A stretch of 64,000 bases of DNA, taken from an uncultured Blautia sp. (GTDB lineage Bacteria; Bacillota; Clostridia; Lachnospirales; Lachnospiraceae). Below are positions 1 through 7,899 of the stretch, one piece after another. The stretch is taken from contig UQAX01000009.1 in the NCBI GenBank assembly GCA_900539145.1, forward strand, positions 1 through 64,000, read 5' to 3'. The position numbers and the translations under genes were made by a program. Within the stretch, counting starts at the first letter, position 1; each line of letters starts with the position of its first letter. Below the pieces are notes generated by a model. That model had not been told where the DNA came from and ran no database searches. It worked only from the letters and a program-made list of their open reading frames with translations.

Positions 1-1
1 T

Positions 2-163
2 GTTACTATCGGAGAAAATTCTGTTATGGGAGCGGGAAGCATTGTGACAAAAGATATCCCTGCCAATGTAGTGGCTGTTGGAAATCCTTGCAGGGTGATA
101 CGGGAAATCGGAGAAAGAGACAACGAATATTTTTATAAAGATTTAAAAATAGATATTGAATAG
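2..163 (+). CDS. Sugar O-acetyltransferase, C-terminal end (partial)
   Basis: The last 53 codons of a gene that begins before the window. The sequence reads as left-handed beta-helix hexapeptide repeats ([17 protein letters not shown], then [14 protein letters not shown]), the usual C-terminal end of maltose/galactoside O-acetyltransferases (LacA/Maa/NodL family), which transfer acetyl from acetyl-CoA to sugar hydroxyls. It ends with TAG just before a strong hairpin terminator and is followed by a sugar symporter and a GH2 enzyme, so the grouping resembles a dispersed lacA-lacY-lacZ set. The substrate cannot be told from this fragment; a serine or other hexapeptide acetyltransferase is possible. 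Confidence 0.8.
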   Translation, partial: VTIGENSVMGAGSIVTKDIPANVVAVGNPCRVIREIGERDNEYFYKDLKIDIE

Positions 164-176
164 AAAAGCTTAAAAA

Positions 177-228
177 TAATATAGCCTGAACTTACAATGT
201 ATGAAAGTTGTAAGTTCAGGCTATATTA
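177..228 (+). terminator. Intrinsic terminator after the acetyltransferase gene
   Basis: A near-perfect 21-bp stem: 177-197 pairs with 208-228 around a 10-nt loop, followed by TTTT shortly after. The core ATAGCCTGAACTTACAA is exactly mirrored. An in-frame ATG at 201 lies inside the loop, which argues against using it as the start of the next gene. Confidence 0.85.
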
Positions 229-263
229 CTTTTAAGATACTAAATAAAATAAGGAGCAGAAGA

Positions 264-1667
264 ATGGAACGAACAGAAAACAGTGCATTTGGAATGAAAG
301 ATAAAATCGGGTATATGTTCGGTGATTTCGGAAATGATTTTACCTTTCTTTTTGCCAGTGTCTTTTTAATGGTGTTTTATACAAAAGTATTGGGTATCAG
401 CGCCGGTATGGTAGGTACGTTATTTTTAGTTGCCCGATGTGTGGATGCCTTTACCGACATTACCATGGGAAGGATTGTAGACAAAGAGAAGCCTTCCAAA
501 GACGGCAGATTTCGTCCGTGGATTTTAAGAATGTGCGGTCCGGTAGCTCTTGCCAGTTTTTTGATGTATCAAGGCGGAATGAAGGATGCTCCGCAAGGAC
601 TGAAAATTGTGTACATGTTTGTAACGTATATTTTATGGGGAAGTATCTTTTATACAGCCATCAATATTCCCTATGGTTCTATGGCGTCTGTACTGAGTCC
701 TGATGCAGATGACAGAGCGTCTCTTTCTACATTTCGAAGCGTAGGCGCTGTGCTGGCGCAGTTAATTGTAGGAGTAGGAGCGCCTCTGCTGGTATATACC
801 ACAGATGCAGTGGGAAATCAGGTAGTAAATGAGAAACGCTTTACCCTTGTTGCAGGAGTATTTTCCGTTGCTGCAATTATTTGTTACCTGTTGTGTTATT
901 TCATGACCACGGAACGTGTAAAAGTGCAGACAAAGGAAACACAGGAAAAAGCAGGTTTTGGACAGACGGCAAAAGACCTTCTTTCTAACAGGGCGCTTCT
1001 GGGGATTATTCTGGCTGCGCTGCTTTTATTGGTAGCACAGATTATGACACAGTCGATCAACCAATATCTTTTTATTGATTATTTTAAAAACAAAGAAGCG
1101 CTTTCTGTCATGACTTTGGCAGGCGTTCTGCCTTCTCTTGCTTTAGCGCCTTTTGCAGTACCTGTTTCCAAAAGGTTCGGAAAAAAGGAAATCGGAATTT
1201 TCGGTTGTCTGTGCAGTGCAATTTCCTGTTTCCTGCTATTTTTTCTTCACACAAAATCAGCAGCCCTTTATATTGGCATTAACATTCTGGGATTTTTGGG
1301 ATTTGGAATTTTTAACTTGATTTTATGGGCGTTTATTACAGATGTGATTGATGATCAGGAAGTGCGGACAGGAAAAAGAGAGGATGGTACGATTTATGCG
1401 GCTTATTCTTTTGCAAGAAAAATCGGACAGGCATTTGCCGGAGGCTTGGGCGGTTATGCGCTGGGAATAATCGGATTTAATTCAGCGAAGACCATACAGA
1501 CGCAGGAGGTTTTGGACGGAATTTATAATATCGCAACATTGCTTCCCGGAATTCTTTATCTGGGAGTCGCCCTTAGCCTGCTGTTTCTTTATCCATTGAA
1601 CAAAAAGCGGGTGGAGGAGAATATAACGGCATTGAAATTAAGAAGAGAACAGGAGAGTGCAGGATGA
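264..1667 (+). CDS. GPH-family glycoside:cation symporter (MelB-like)
   Basis: A 467-residue polytopic membrane protein of the glycoside-pentoside-hexuronide:cation symporter family (MelB, LacS transport domain, GusB). Visible family features are KIGYMFGDFGNDF at the N-terminus, IPYGSM near residue 140, the acidic LWAFITDVIDDQE stretch and about twelve hydrophobic segments. ATG 264 is chosen because AAGGAG lies at 251-256; the longer frame to 201 would start in the upstream terminator loop. It overlaps the following GH2 gene by 4 bp (ATGA), so the pair is one transcription and translation unit importing and cleaving a glycoside, probably a beta-galactoside. There is no PTS-like IIA tail, unlike LacS. 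Confidence 0.88.
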   Translation: MERTENSAFGMKDKIGYMFGDFGNDFTFLFASVFLMVFYTKVLGISAGMVGTLFLVARCVDAFTDITMGRIVDKEKPSKDGRFRPWILRMCGPVALASFLMYQGGMKDAPQGLKIVYMFVTYILWGSIFYTAINIPYGSMASVLSPDADDRASLSTFRSVGAVLAQLIVGVGAPLLVYTTDAVGNQVVNEKRFTLVAGVFSVAAIICYLLCYFMTTERVKVQTKETQEKAGFGQTAKDLLSNRALLGIILAALLLLVAQIMTQSINQYLFIDYFKNKEALSVMTLAGVLPSLALAPFAVPVSKRFGKKEIGIFGCLCSAISCFLLFFLHTKSAALYIGINILGFLGFGIFNLILWAFITDVIDDQEVRTGKREDGTIYAAYSFARKIGQAFAGGLGGYALGIIGFNSAKTIQTQEVLDGIYNIATLLPGILYLGVALSLLFLYPLNKKRVEENITALKLRREQESAG

Positions 1668-3910
1668 GACAGGTAATCAATATCAATGAAAAATGGGCGT
1701 TTACAAAAGATACAGATGAAATTCCGAAAGAAATGCCAAAAAGGTGGTGCTGGGTACATTTGCCCCATACATGGAATAATATAGACGGACAGGACGGGAA
1801 CAACGACTATTATCGTGGGACGGGATATTATGCCAAGATGATTAAGAGAGCAGAACTTCCAAAGGCAGATAAATATTTTCTGGAAATTCGGGGAGCAAAT
1901 TCTTCTGCCGATATATATGTGGACGGAAGAAAACTGGCGCATCATGACGGAGGATATTCTACATGGCGTGTAGATATCACCAAGGAGCTAAAGGAAGAGA
2001 GTCTTTTGGTAATTACCGTGGATAACAGCCAAAATGACAGCGTTTATCCTCAAATGGCTGATTTTACCTTTTACGGCGGTCTGTACCGTGATGTGAATAT
2101 TATAGGAGTTTCAGCTGCTCATTTTGATTTGGAATACTGCGGGGGAGAGGGACTTCAGGTAACGCCTGTCCTTCAAGGGAATGATGCAGAGATTACCATA
2201 GAGACATGGATTACAGAAAAAAAGGAGGGACAAAACCTTGTATATAAAATTCGTGACAGGCAGGGGAAGCTTGTGGCAGAAAAGAGATGTTCCGCAGCAG
2301 ACAGAAAAATTCAGATGAAAATAAATAATGTTCATCGTTGGAACGGACGAAAAGACCCTTATCTTTATTATGCAGAGGTTGAGCTGACAGAGAACGGTAA
2401 GATTTTGGACAATGTATATACCAGATTTGGCTGCCGTACTTTTGAAATTCATCCGGAAAAAGGTTTTCTGTTAAATGGGGAAAGCTATCCACTAAGGGGT
2501 GTATCAAGACATCAGGACAGATGGGGGATTGGGAATGCCCTTTTGCCAAAGCACCATAAAGAAGATATGGATTTAATTTGTGAGCTGGGGGCAACAACCA
2601 TACGGCTTGCTCATTATCAGCACGACCAGTATTTTTACGATTTATGTGATGAGAGAGGTATGGTAGTGTGGGCGGAAATTCCGTATATATCGGCTCATTT
2701 ACCAAATGGTGGGGAAAATACGGTTTCCCAGATGAAAGAGCTGATAATACAGAATTATCACCATCCTTCTATTGTAGTATGGGGGCTTTCTAACGAAATC
2801 ACCATGCAGGATGCCAATGAGGAGGATTTACTGGAAAATCATAAAATTTTAAATGATTTGTGCCATGAAATGGACAGTACAAGACTGACAACAATGGCGG
2901 TAGTATCTATGTGTGACATTCATCATCCTTATATTCAAATTCCGGATGTGGTTTCTTATAACCATTATTTCGGCTGGTACGGAGGAGATGTGTCCATGAA
3001 TGGACCGTGGCTGGATAACTTCCATAAGGAATTTCCTCAAATTCCCATTGGTGTCAGTGAGTATGGCTGTGAAGCATTAAACTGGCATACCTCAGAGCCA
3101 CAGCAGGGCGATTATACGGAGGAATATCAGGCATATTACCATGAAGAACTGATTAAGCAGCTTTTTACAAGACCATATTTATGGGCAACTCATGTGTGGA
3201 ATATGTTTGATTTCGGGGCAGATGCCAGAAATGAAGGCGGCGAAAACGGGCAAAACCATAAGGGACTTGTTACTTTTGACAGGAAATATAAAAAAGATGC
3301 GTTCTATGCGTATAAAGCGTGGCTTTCTCATGAACTCTTTGTACACATTTGCGGAAAGCGCTATGTAAACAGAGTGGAAGAGAAGACTAAGATAACCGTA
3401 TACTCAAACTTTCCGGAGGTAACTCTGTACCTAAACGGACAGGAATATGAAAAACAGGTCAGTGACGAGCATTTCTTTTATTTTACTGTTCCCAATAAAG
3501 GAGAAACCATTATCACTGCAAAAGCAGGGGCATGCAAAGATCAAAGCTTCATTCGAAAGACAGAAAAGTTTGACGAAGCGTATCGCTTAAAGGAAAAGGG
3601 CGCTGTGTTAAACTGGTTTGATATTGAAGAAGCTCCGGGATATTATTCTTTAAATGATAAAGTCTCTGAAATTTTAAAATCTAAGCAGGGAAAAGCTTTG
3701 TTTGAGCATATTTTAGGAACGCTTTTAAACAGGAATGTGGAAACGCAGGATGAAAAAGCAAAGAAAAAAGCAGAGGATATGATGCAAATGCTGGGCAGCT
3801 TTACTGTGCTTAGAATGATAAATACCATGGGTGCTATTGGGGAAAAAATGACAAAGGAACAGCTTTTAGAACTGAACAGCCGATTAAATCAAATCCAGAG
3901 AGAAAATTAA
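1664..3910 (+). CDS. Glycoside hydrolase family 2, beta-galactosidase-like
   Basis: A 748-residue cytoplasmic GH2 enzyme without a signal peptide. Order: N-terminal jelly-roll sugar-binding domain (about 1-170), immunoglobulin-like domain, TIM barrel from about residue 265. RGVSRHQDRWGIGNAL resembles beta-galactosidases rather than the GKHED form of glucuronidases. The acid/base is E378 (LSNEIT) and the nucleophile E466 (VSEYG), both present. After the barrel there is an Ig-like segment and an unusual C-terminal extension of about 95 residues beginning GYYSLNDKVSEIL, helical and charged, of a kind seen at the C-terminus of some clostridial glycosidases. It starts inside the stop of the symporter gene. 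Beta-glucuronidase activity is a less likely alternative. Confidence 0.85.
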   Translation: MRQVININEKWAFTKDTDEIPKEMPKRWCWVHLPHTWNNIDGQDGNNDYYRGTGYYAKMIKRAELPKADKYFLEIRGANSSADIYVDGRKLAHHDGGYSTWRVDITKELKEESLLVITVDNSQNDSVYPQMADFTFYGGLYRDVNIIGVSAAHFDLEYCGGEGLQVTPVLQGNDAEITIETWITEKKEGQNLVYKIRDRQGKLVAEKRCSAADRKIQMKINNVHRWNGRKDPYLYYAEVELTENGKILDNVYTRFGCRTFEIHPEKGFLLNGESYPLRGVSRHQDRWGIGNALLPKHHKEDMDLICELGATTIRLAHYQHDQYFYDLCDERGMVVWAEIPYISAHLPNGGENTVSQMKELIIQNYHHPSIVVWGLSNEITMQDANEEDLLENHKILNDLCHEMDSTRLTTMAVVSMCDIHHPYIQIPDVVSYNHYFGWYGGDVSMNGPWLDNFHKEFPQIPIGVSEYGCEALNWHTSEPQQGDYTEEYQAYYHEELIKQLFTRPYLWATHVWNMFDFGADARNEGGENGQNHKGLVTFDRKYKKDAFYAYKAWLSHELFVHICGKRYVNRVEEKTKITVYSNFPEVTLYLNGQEYEKQVSDEHFFYFTVPNKGETIITAKAGACKDQSFIRKTEKFDEAYRLKEKGAVLNWFDIEEAPGYYSLNDKVSEILKSKQGKALFEHILGTLLNRNVETQDEKAKKKAEDMMQMLGSFTVLRMINTMGAIGEKMTKEQLLELNSRLNQIQREN

Positions 3911-3936
3911 ATAAAACTAAATTATAGGGAAATCAC

Positions 3937-3965
3937 TTGACAGTTGTAAGGACTATGTGCACAAT
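3937..3965 (+). promoter_or_regulatory. Probable sigma-A promoter for the amidase gene
   Basis: TTGACA (3937-3942), 17-bp spacer, CACAAT (3960-3965). The -35 is perfect and the -10 weak; it lies 49 bp before the ATG at 4014. Confidence 0.55.
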
Positions 3966-4013
3966 GAAAGCAAGCAGCTTGAGGAATAAGTTCCAATCGG
4001 GAGTGTACATAGG

Positions 4014-4757
4014 ATGATGTTACGAAAAAGAGAAAGAGACGAGGAAGTTTTAGACTTTGAGAGCAGAAGGCAGCAGCGCAGGAGGAAAAGGATAAGACAG
4101 CGCAGGCGCAGAATTTTTCTGCTTTTGTTTTCTGTTCTCATGGTTCTGTTGTTCTTTTTCCTTGTAAATAAGGTGAAGAATAAAATTGAAGAACACAGAC
4201 TTTTAAAAGCCAGAAATGAGTCCTTTGTAGGAGCGCCGCCTTTTGATGTGGATTTAATAGAGCCAAACGAGTATTCCAGACCGGGGACACCTTTAGAAAA
4301 AATAAAAGGAATTGTTGTGCATTATACAGCAAATCCGGGAAGTACGGCGAAAAACAACAGAGATTATTTTGATGGATTAAAGGAAAGCCATGAAACAAAA
4401 GTCAGCAGCCATTTTGTTGTGGGCATTGACGGGGAAATCGTTCAGTGTGTTCCAAGTACAGAAGTGGCGTATGCTTCAAATTCCAGAAATGATGACACCC
4501 TGTCCATTGAGTGCTGTCATGTAGACGAAACCGGAGAATTTACCGATGCTACTTATCTGTCTCTTGTTCGTTTGACAGGCTGGCTTTGTTATCGGTTTAA
4601 CCTTACAGAAGAAGATGTAATCCGCCATTATGATGTGACAGGAAAGATATGTCCGAAATATTATGTGGAAAATCCAAAACAGTGGGAAAAGTTTAAAAAA
4701 GATGTGAAAGCACAGATAAAAGAAGTAGAAAAAGAAGTAAAAGAAAGCGAAAAATAG
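4014..4757 (+). CDS. Membrane-anchored N-acetylmuramoyl-L-alanine amidase (Amidase_2)
   Basis: A 247-residue protein: a highly basic cytoplasmic N-terminus (about 1-36), one transmembrane helix (about 37-54), a short linker, then an Amidase_2/PGRP zinc amidase domain (about 80-230). The three expected zinc ligands are visible: H103 (VVHYTA), H205 (IRHYDVTG) and C213 (KICPKYY); a conserved SIECCH strand lies between. The family cleaves the bond between muramic acid and L-alanine in peptidoglycan. The domain would face the cell wall, tethered by the N-terminal helix (no secretion cleavage). ATG ATG at 4014 is preceded by GGGAG. It has its own promoter and a terminator right after the stop, so it appears monocistronic. 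Confidence 0.85.
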   Translation: MMLRKRERDEEVLDFESRRQQRRRKRIRQRRRRIFLLLFSVLMVLLFFFLVNKVKNKIEEHRLLKARNESFVGAPPFDVDLIEPNEYSRPGTPLEKIKGIVVHYTANPGSTAKNNRDYFDGLKESHETKVSSHFVVGIDGEIVQCVPSTEVAYASNSRNDDTLSIECCHVDETGEFTDATYLSLVRLTGWLCYRFNLTEEDVIRHYDVTGKICPKYYVENPKQWEKFKKDVKAQIKEVEKEVKESEK

Positions 4758-4802
4758 GGAACTGAAGCTGCCACGATAAGTGCAGTCACAGTTCCTTTTT
4801 TT
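4758..4802 (+). terminator. Intrinsic terminator after the amidase gene
   Basis: GGAACTG (4758-4764) pairs with CAGTTCC (4789-4795), followed by a run of seven T. It lies between convergent genes. Confidence 0.8.
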
Positions 4803-4841
4803 CCAGCATATACTGAGCGTAAAAATTATAAATATTCACAT

Positions 4842-5672
4842 TTAGTCCAGATTTAATTTCTTTGTGAGAATGTATCGACTTCCCATAAAGAAGATGACGG
4901 AAAAGAGAATATTCCATACAAGGGTGAAAATCATCAGTCTGCTGCTGTAAACAGAGAGATTATCCTGTGTGAGATTTGCCTGCATAAATGGGCTTAATCC
5001 GGGAACAATAAAAGTTATCATAGTATTGAGAAAACTCAGAACAATATTCAAGCCAAAGAAAGAGAGAATAGTTCCCAGAATTTTATGGCTTTTAAAGAGA
5101 TTTCCCAAGCACATGGCGAACAGAAGCAACAGGGTATAAAAACCGAAATACTGTGCTAATCCTGCGAAAAGGGTAATGACTTCTTCTAACCAATTTGTAA
5201 AACCAAAGCTTCCGAATAGCGTTCCAAAGAAGGTGGAAGCGCCTTTTAAAATTTCCGGTAAAGTATCTTTATAAGTGATTAAAGTAAAGACAGAAATCGT
5301 AACACAGATGAAATCAATGATACTCCATGTCCAGATAACAAACACCTTTGACCAAAGAATCTGAGTGGGCTTAACCGGAAGGGTGTGGGTTAAATAGCCT
5401 TCATCGGAAAAAAGATTTTTCTGAATACGGACAGCTAAATACACAACCGTTGCAAGGACAATGGCTAAAATAAATAGAATAAATCCTATAATATAAAAAG
5501 CACCGGCAATTCCCCAAAGTCTGGAAGCCTCCAAAGAGACGAAAGCCTGAGCTCTTTCAGCGATAAAAATTCCAATACGTCCTATGACAGTATAGACAAT
5601 CAGCACAGCATGTAAAATCACCAGCAGTAAGGAAACGGATTTTAAATCGTATTTATATAATTTTTTTAACAT
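4842..5672 (-). CDS. ABC transporter permease of a YtrA-type operon
   Basis: A 276-residue protein with about six hydrophobic helices (for example VSLLLVILHAVLIVYTV near the N-terminus and a final helix ending MGSRYIL), matching ABC-2-type permeases without a large extracellular domain. Its ATG overlaps the end of the ATPase gene by 7 bp, and the GntR regulator overlaps that in turn, so all three are co-translated. In Bacillus the analogous ytr/yhc operons respond to cell-wall-acting antibiotics; a similar role here is inference from gene order. The transported substrate is unknown. Confidence 0.78.
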   Translation of the reverse strand: MLKKLYKYDLKSVSLLLVILHAVLIVYTVIGRIGIFIAERAQAFVSLEASRLWGIAGAFYIIGFILFILAIVLATVVYLAVRIQKNLFSDEGYLTHTLPVKPTQILWSKVFVIWTWSIIDFICVTISVFTLITYKDTLPEILKGASTFFGTLFGSFGFTNWLEEVITLFAGLAQYFGFYTLLLLFAMCLGNLFKSHKILGTILSFFGLNIVLSFLNTMITFIVPGLSPFMQANLTQDNLSVYSSRLMIFTLVWNILFSVIFFMGSRYILTKKLNLD

Positions 5673-6367
5673 TTGAATACCTCCCTAAATAAAGAGTCCA
5701 CGGATTTTCCCTGATTAAAACGAATGTTATCTACGCTGTCACACAGACGTATCTGACCGTTTTGAATAAACACTACATCATCTAAAATGTTTTCTACATC
5801 GGAAATTAGATGTGTAGAAATAATAATAGTTGCATTTTCATCATAATTATTCAGTATAGTAGAGAGAATATAATCTCTGGCAGCAGGATCTACACCGGCA
5901 ATGGGCTCGTCCAGACAATAGAGACTGGCTCTGCGACTCATAACAAGGATGAGCTGGATTTTTTCTTTTGTTCCTTTTGACATGGTGCGTAAACGATCTG
6001 TGGGATTGATGTTCAGATGCTTTAACATATCGTAAGCACGGCTTCTGTCAAAATTGCTGTAAAAATCAGCAAAGTAGTTAATGATTTCGGAAACCCGCAT
6101 GTGCATGGAGAGATAAGTACGCTCAGGAAGATAAGAAACTATTTTCTTCGTTTCTATTCCGGGAGTATGACCGTCTACAAAAATAGAGCCTTCTGTGGGA
6201 ACAAGAAGTCCGTTTAATAATTTAATCAATGTGGTCTTTCCGCTCCCGTTTGGTCCTAAAAGTCCAATAATCTTGCCACGTTCCAAGGAAAGATTTATTT
6301 TATTAAGAGCAATTTTATTGTCGTAACATTTTGTGAGATTGCGACATTCTAAAATAGGGTTCATCAT
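5666..6367 (-). CDS. ABC transporter ATP-binding protein
   Basis: A 233-residue ATPase. Walker A is GPNGSGKTT (about residues 38-46), Walker B/catalytic Glu is LYCLDEP, D-loop GVDPAAR, H-loop STH. The signature is SKGTKEKIQL in place of LSGGQ, a variant common in the CcmA/YtrB-type ABC-2 subgroup. ATGATG at 6367 overlaps the regulator stop (ATGA), with AGGAGG just upstream; either ATG may be used. It energises the permease encoded directly downstream. Confidence 0.88.
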   Translation of the reverse strand: MMNPILECRNLTKCYDNKIALNKINLSLERGKIIGLLGPNGSGKTTLIKLLNGLLVPTEGSIFVDGHTPGIETKKIVSYLPERTYLSMHMRVSEIINYFADFYSNFDRSRAYDMLKHLNINPTDRLRTMSKGTKEKIQLILVMSRRASLYCLDEPIAGVDPAARDYILSTILNNYDENATIIISTHLISDVENILDDVVFIQNGQIRLCDSVDNIRFNQGKSVDSLFREVFKC

Positions 6368-6744
6368 TTGTCCTCCTTAATCTGAATTTTTTCAATAAGC
6401 TGGATAATGGTTTGTTTGCTATATCCCAGATGTTCCATTTTCAGAAGGAACTCTTTTACCTGCTGGGATGCAATTTGTGTTTTTACTTGTTCAATCATAG
6501 CTAAATCTTCCGTAACAAATCGTCCGCTGGTTCTCTGGCTGTATAAAAGTCCCGTATGCTCCAATTCGGAAAGAGCTTTCTGCATGGTGTTGGGATTAAC
6601 GCCGGCAGTTTGAGCCAATTCTCGAACAGAGGGGAGCTTTGAACCGGGAGCATAAGTTCCTGATATAATATCAGAGGTAATGTGCTCCATAATCTGAGTG
6701 TAAATAGGATACTCAGGATTTAAGTTCCAAGACATCTGTAACAC
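6364..6744 (-). CDS. GntR-family repressor, YtrA subfamily
   Basis: A 126-residue regulator: an N-terminal winged helix (PIYTQIMEHI, then SKLPSVRELAQTAGVNPNTMQKALSELE) and a short C-terminal helical tail with no large effector domain, which defines the YtrA subfamily. First gene of a regulator-ATPase-permease operon whose promoter is overlapped by inverted repeats, so autoregulation is expected. In characterised relatives repression is relieved by cell-envelope antibiotics, by an unclear signal. ATG is preceded by AGGAGGTG at about 6746-6753 on the minus strand. Confidence 0.85.
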   Translation of the reverse strand: MLQMSWNLNPEYPIYTQIMEHITSDIISGTYAPGSKLPSVRELAQTAGVNPNTMQKALSELEHTGLLYSQRTSGRFVTEDLAMIEQVKTQIASQQVKEFLLKMEHLGYSKQTIIQLIEKIQIKEDK

Positions 6745-6763
6745 CTCCTGTAAGTTTGATAAA

Positions 6764-6821
6764 TTGTATTACTGTATTATTTGATTAGTACAATAATACA
6801 AAGCCTGTAAGAATTTGTCAA
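6764..6821 (-). promoter_or_regulatory. Promoter and nested operator of the GntR-ABC operon
   Basis: On the minus strand TTGACA (6821-6816), 17-bp spacer, TATTAT (6798-6793). Two perfect 8-bp inverted repeats overlap the -10 and start region: TTGTATTA at 6764-6771 with TAATACAA at 6794-6801, and GTATTATT at 6774-6781 with AATAATAC at 6792-6799. Such spaced repeats fit a dimeric GntR/YtrA operator. The same 157-bp gap also serves the divergent nitroreductase gene. Confidence 0.7.
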
Positions 6822-6900
6822 TAGAAATTTTAGAAAATAATCATTGCATTTCAAAATTTATATGTTACAATATTGTTACATAGAGATTAAAGGTGAGAAT

Positions 6901-7665
6901 ATGAATTTATACGAAGCTATTTTTTTAAGAAAATCTGTACGAAATTATGAAATGGAAGCAATATCTCTTGAAATATTGCAGGAGATACAGGAGTTTTATA
7001 CGCAGATTGAAGGATTAAATCCCGGTATTCGTACGGAGATTTCAATTATTGACAATACAAAAGGACAAAACAAAAGAATGCACTTTCTGGGAGTAAAAGC
7101 GCCCTATTATATTGCGTTTTACTCAGAGGAAAAAGATTTGGCACAGATGAACGCCGGCTATATTATGGAGCAGCTTGCTTTGTTTTTGTGTACCAAAGGT
7201 CTGGGAACATGCTTTTTAGGAAGCGTAAAGCCAAAACTGGGCAATCCTCATAGAGGCGATTTAAAATTTATGATTACTATGGCATTTGGAAAAAGCAAGG
7301 GCAGCTATACCAGAAAACCGGTAGATGCAAAACGTATGGAGTTAAAGGAACTTTGTGTTTATAAGGAAGTGCCGAGACAGTGGATGAAACAGCTTTTAGA
7401 AGCGGCACGGCTTGCACCTTCCAGCTATAACAGCCAGCCGTGGAGGTTTGTGGTATATGATAACCGTATTCATGTGTTTGCAAAGAAGCATAATCTAAAC
7501 CATTTGGGGAAATACGAGGAGATGAACTTCGGAGTGATGTTTTCTCATCTGATGGTGGTAGCAGAGGAGCTTTGGCTGGATGTGGATTTAATCCGATTGG
7601 AAGATATTACCCATAAGAATTTTCCGAATAATCAATATGTGCTCAGCGCAATTTTGCGTACCTGA
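6901..7665 (+). CDS. Nitroreductase-like flavoprotein (TM1586-type)
   Basis: A 254-residue protein with two nitroreductase-like halves: LRKSVRNYE near the N-terminus (FMN phosphate region) and AARLAPSSYNSQPWRFVVY near residue 170, both typical of FMN-binding nitroreductases; the tandem arrangement matches the putative TM nitroreductase family. ATG 6901 is chosen because AAGGTG lies at 6890-6895; an upstream in-frame ATG at 6844 has no ribosome site. Physiological substrate unknown. It is divergent from the GntR-ABC operon and could be co-regulated by it, since the operator lies in the shared gap. Confidence 0.75.
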   Translation: MNLYEAIFLRKSVRNYEMEAISLEILQEIQEFYTQIEGLNPGIRTEISIIDNTKGQNKRMHFLGVKAPYYIAFYSEEKDLAQMNAGYIMEQLALFLCTKGLGTCFLGSVKPKLGNPHRGDLKFMITMAFGKSKGSYTRKPVDAKRMELKELCVYKEVPRQWMKQLLEAARLAPSSYNSQPWRFVVYDNRIHVFAKKHNLNHLGKYEEMNFGVMFSHLMVVAEELWLDVDLIRLEDITHKNFPNNQYVLSAILRT

Positions 7666-7695
7666 GAAAAAATAAAAAAAGTTTTAAAAAAAGTA

Positions 7696-7724
7696 TTGAC
7701 AGATATGGAAACATATAGTATATT
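7696..7724 (+). promoter_or_regulatory. Promoter of tRNA-Gly
   Basis: TTGACA (7696-7701), 17-bp spacer, TATATT (7719-7724), 36 bp before the tRNA. A strong consensus promoter. Confidence 0.8.
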
Positions 7725-7759
7725 ATATTTCGTGTTTGAGAGATATTTCAACACGATAT

Positions 7760-7832
7760 GCGCGAGTGGCTCAGTTGGTGGAGCGCGACCTTGCCAAGGT
7801 CGAGGCCGCGGGTTCGAGTCCCGTCTCGCGCT
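7760..7832 (+). tRNA. tRNA-Gly (anticodon GCC)
   Basis: A full cloverleaf: acceptor GCGCGAG (7760-7766) with CTCGCGC (7825-7831), anticodon stem CGACC/GGTCG, anticodon GCC at 7793-7795, and GGTTCGAGTCC in the T arm. The 3' CCA is not encoded; the RNA runs into a T stretch. It stands alone behind its own promoter. Confidence 0.96.
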
Positions 7833-7855
7833 TTTTTATTTCTTGAAAAAATAAG

Positions 7856-7896
7856 AAAAACGCAGGACATTTTTTAGGAAGTGTCTTGCGTTTTTC
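7856..7896. terminator. Bidirectional terminator between tRNA-Gly and the Rpn gene
   Basis: AAAAACGCAGGACA (7856-7869) pairs with TGTCTTGCGTTTTT (7882-7895) with one G-T pair; the A-run on one side and T-run on the other let it act on both strands. Confidence 0.8.
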
Positions 7897-7899
7897 GTG

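Noticed and set aside
201..263. Extended N-terminus for the GPH symporter from ATG 201
   Set aside because: The ATG is in the loop of a strong terminator and lacks a ribosome site; ATG 264 has AAGGAG and matches the family start.
1589..1945. Open frames antisense across the symporter/GH2 junction
   Set aside because: No ribosome sites, no recognisable family, and they overlap two well-supported genes.
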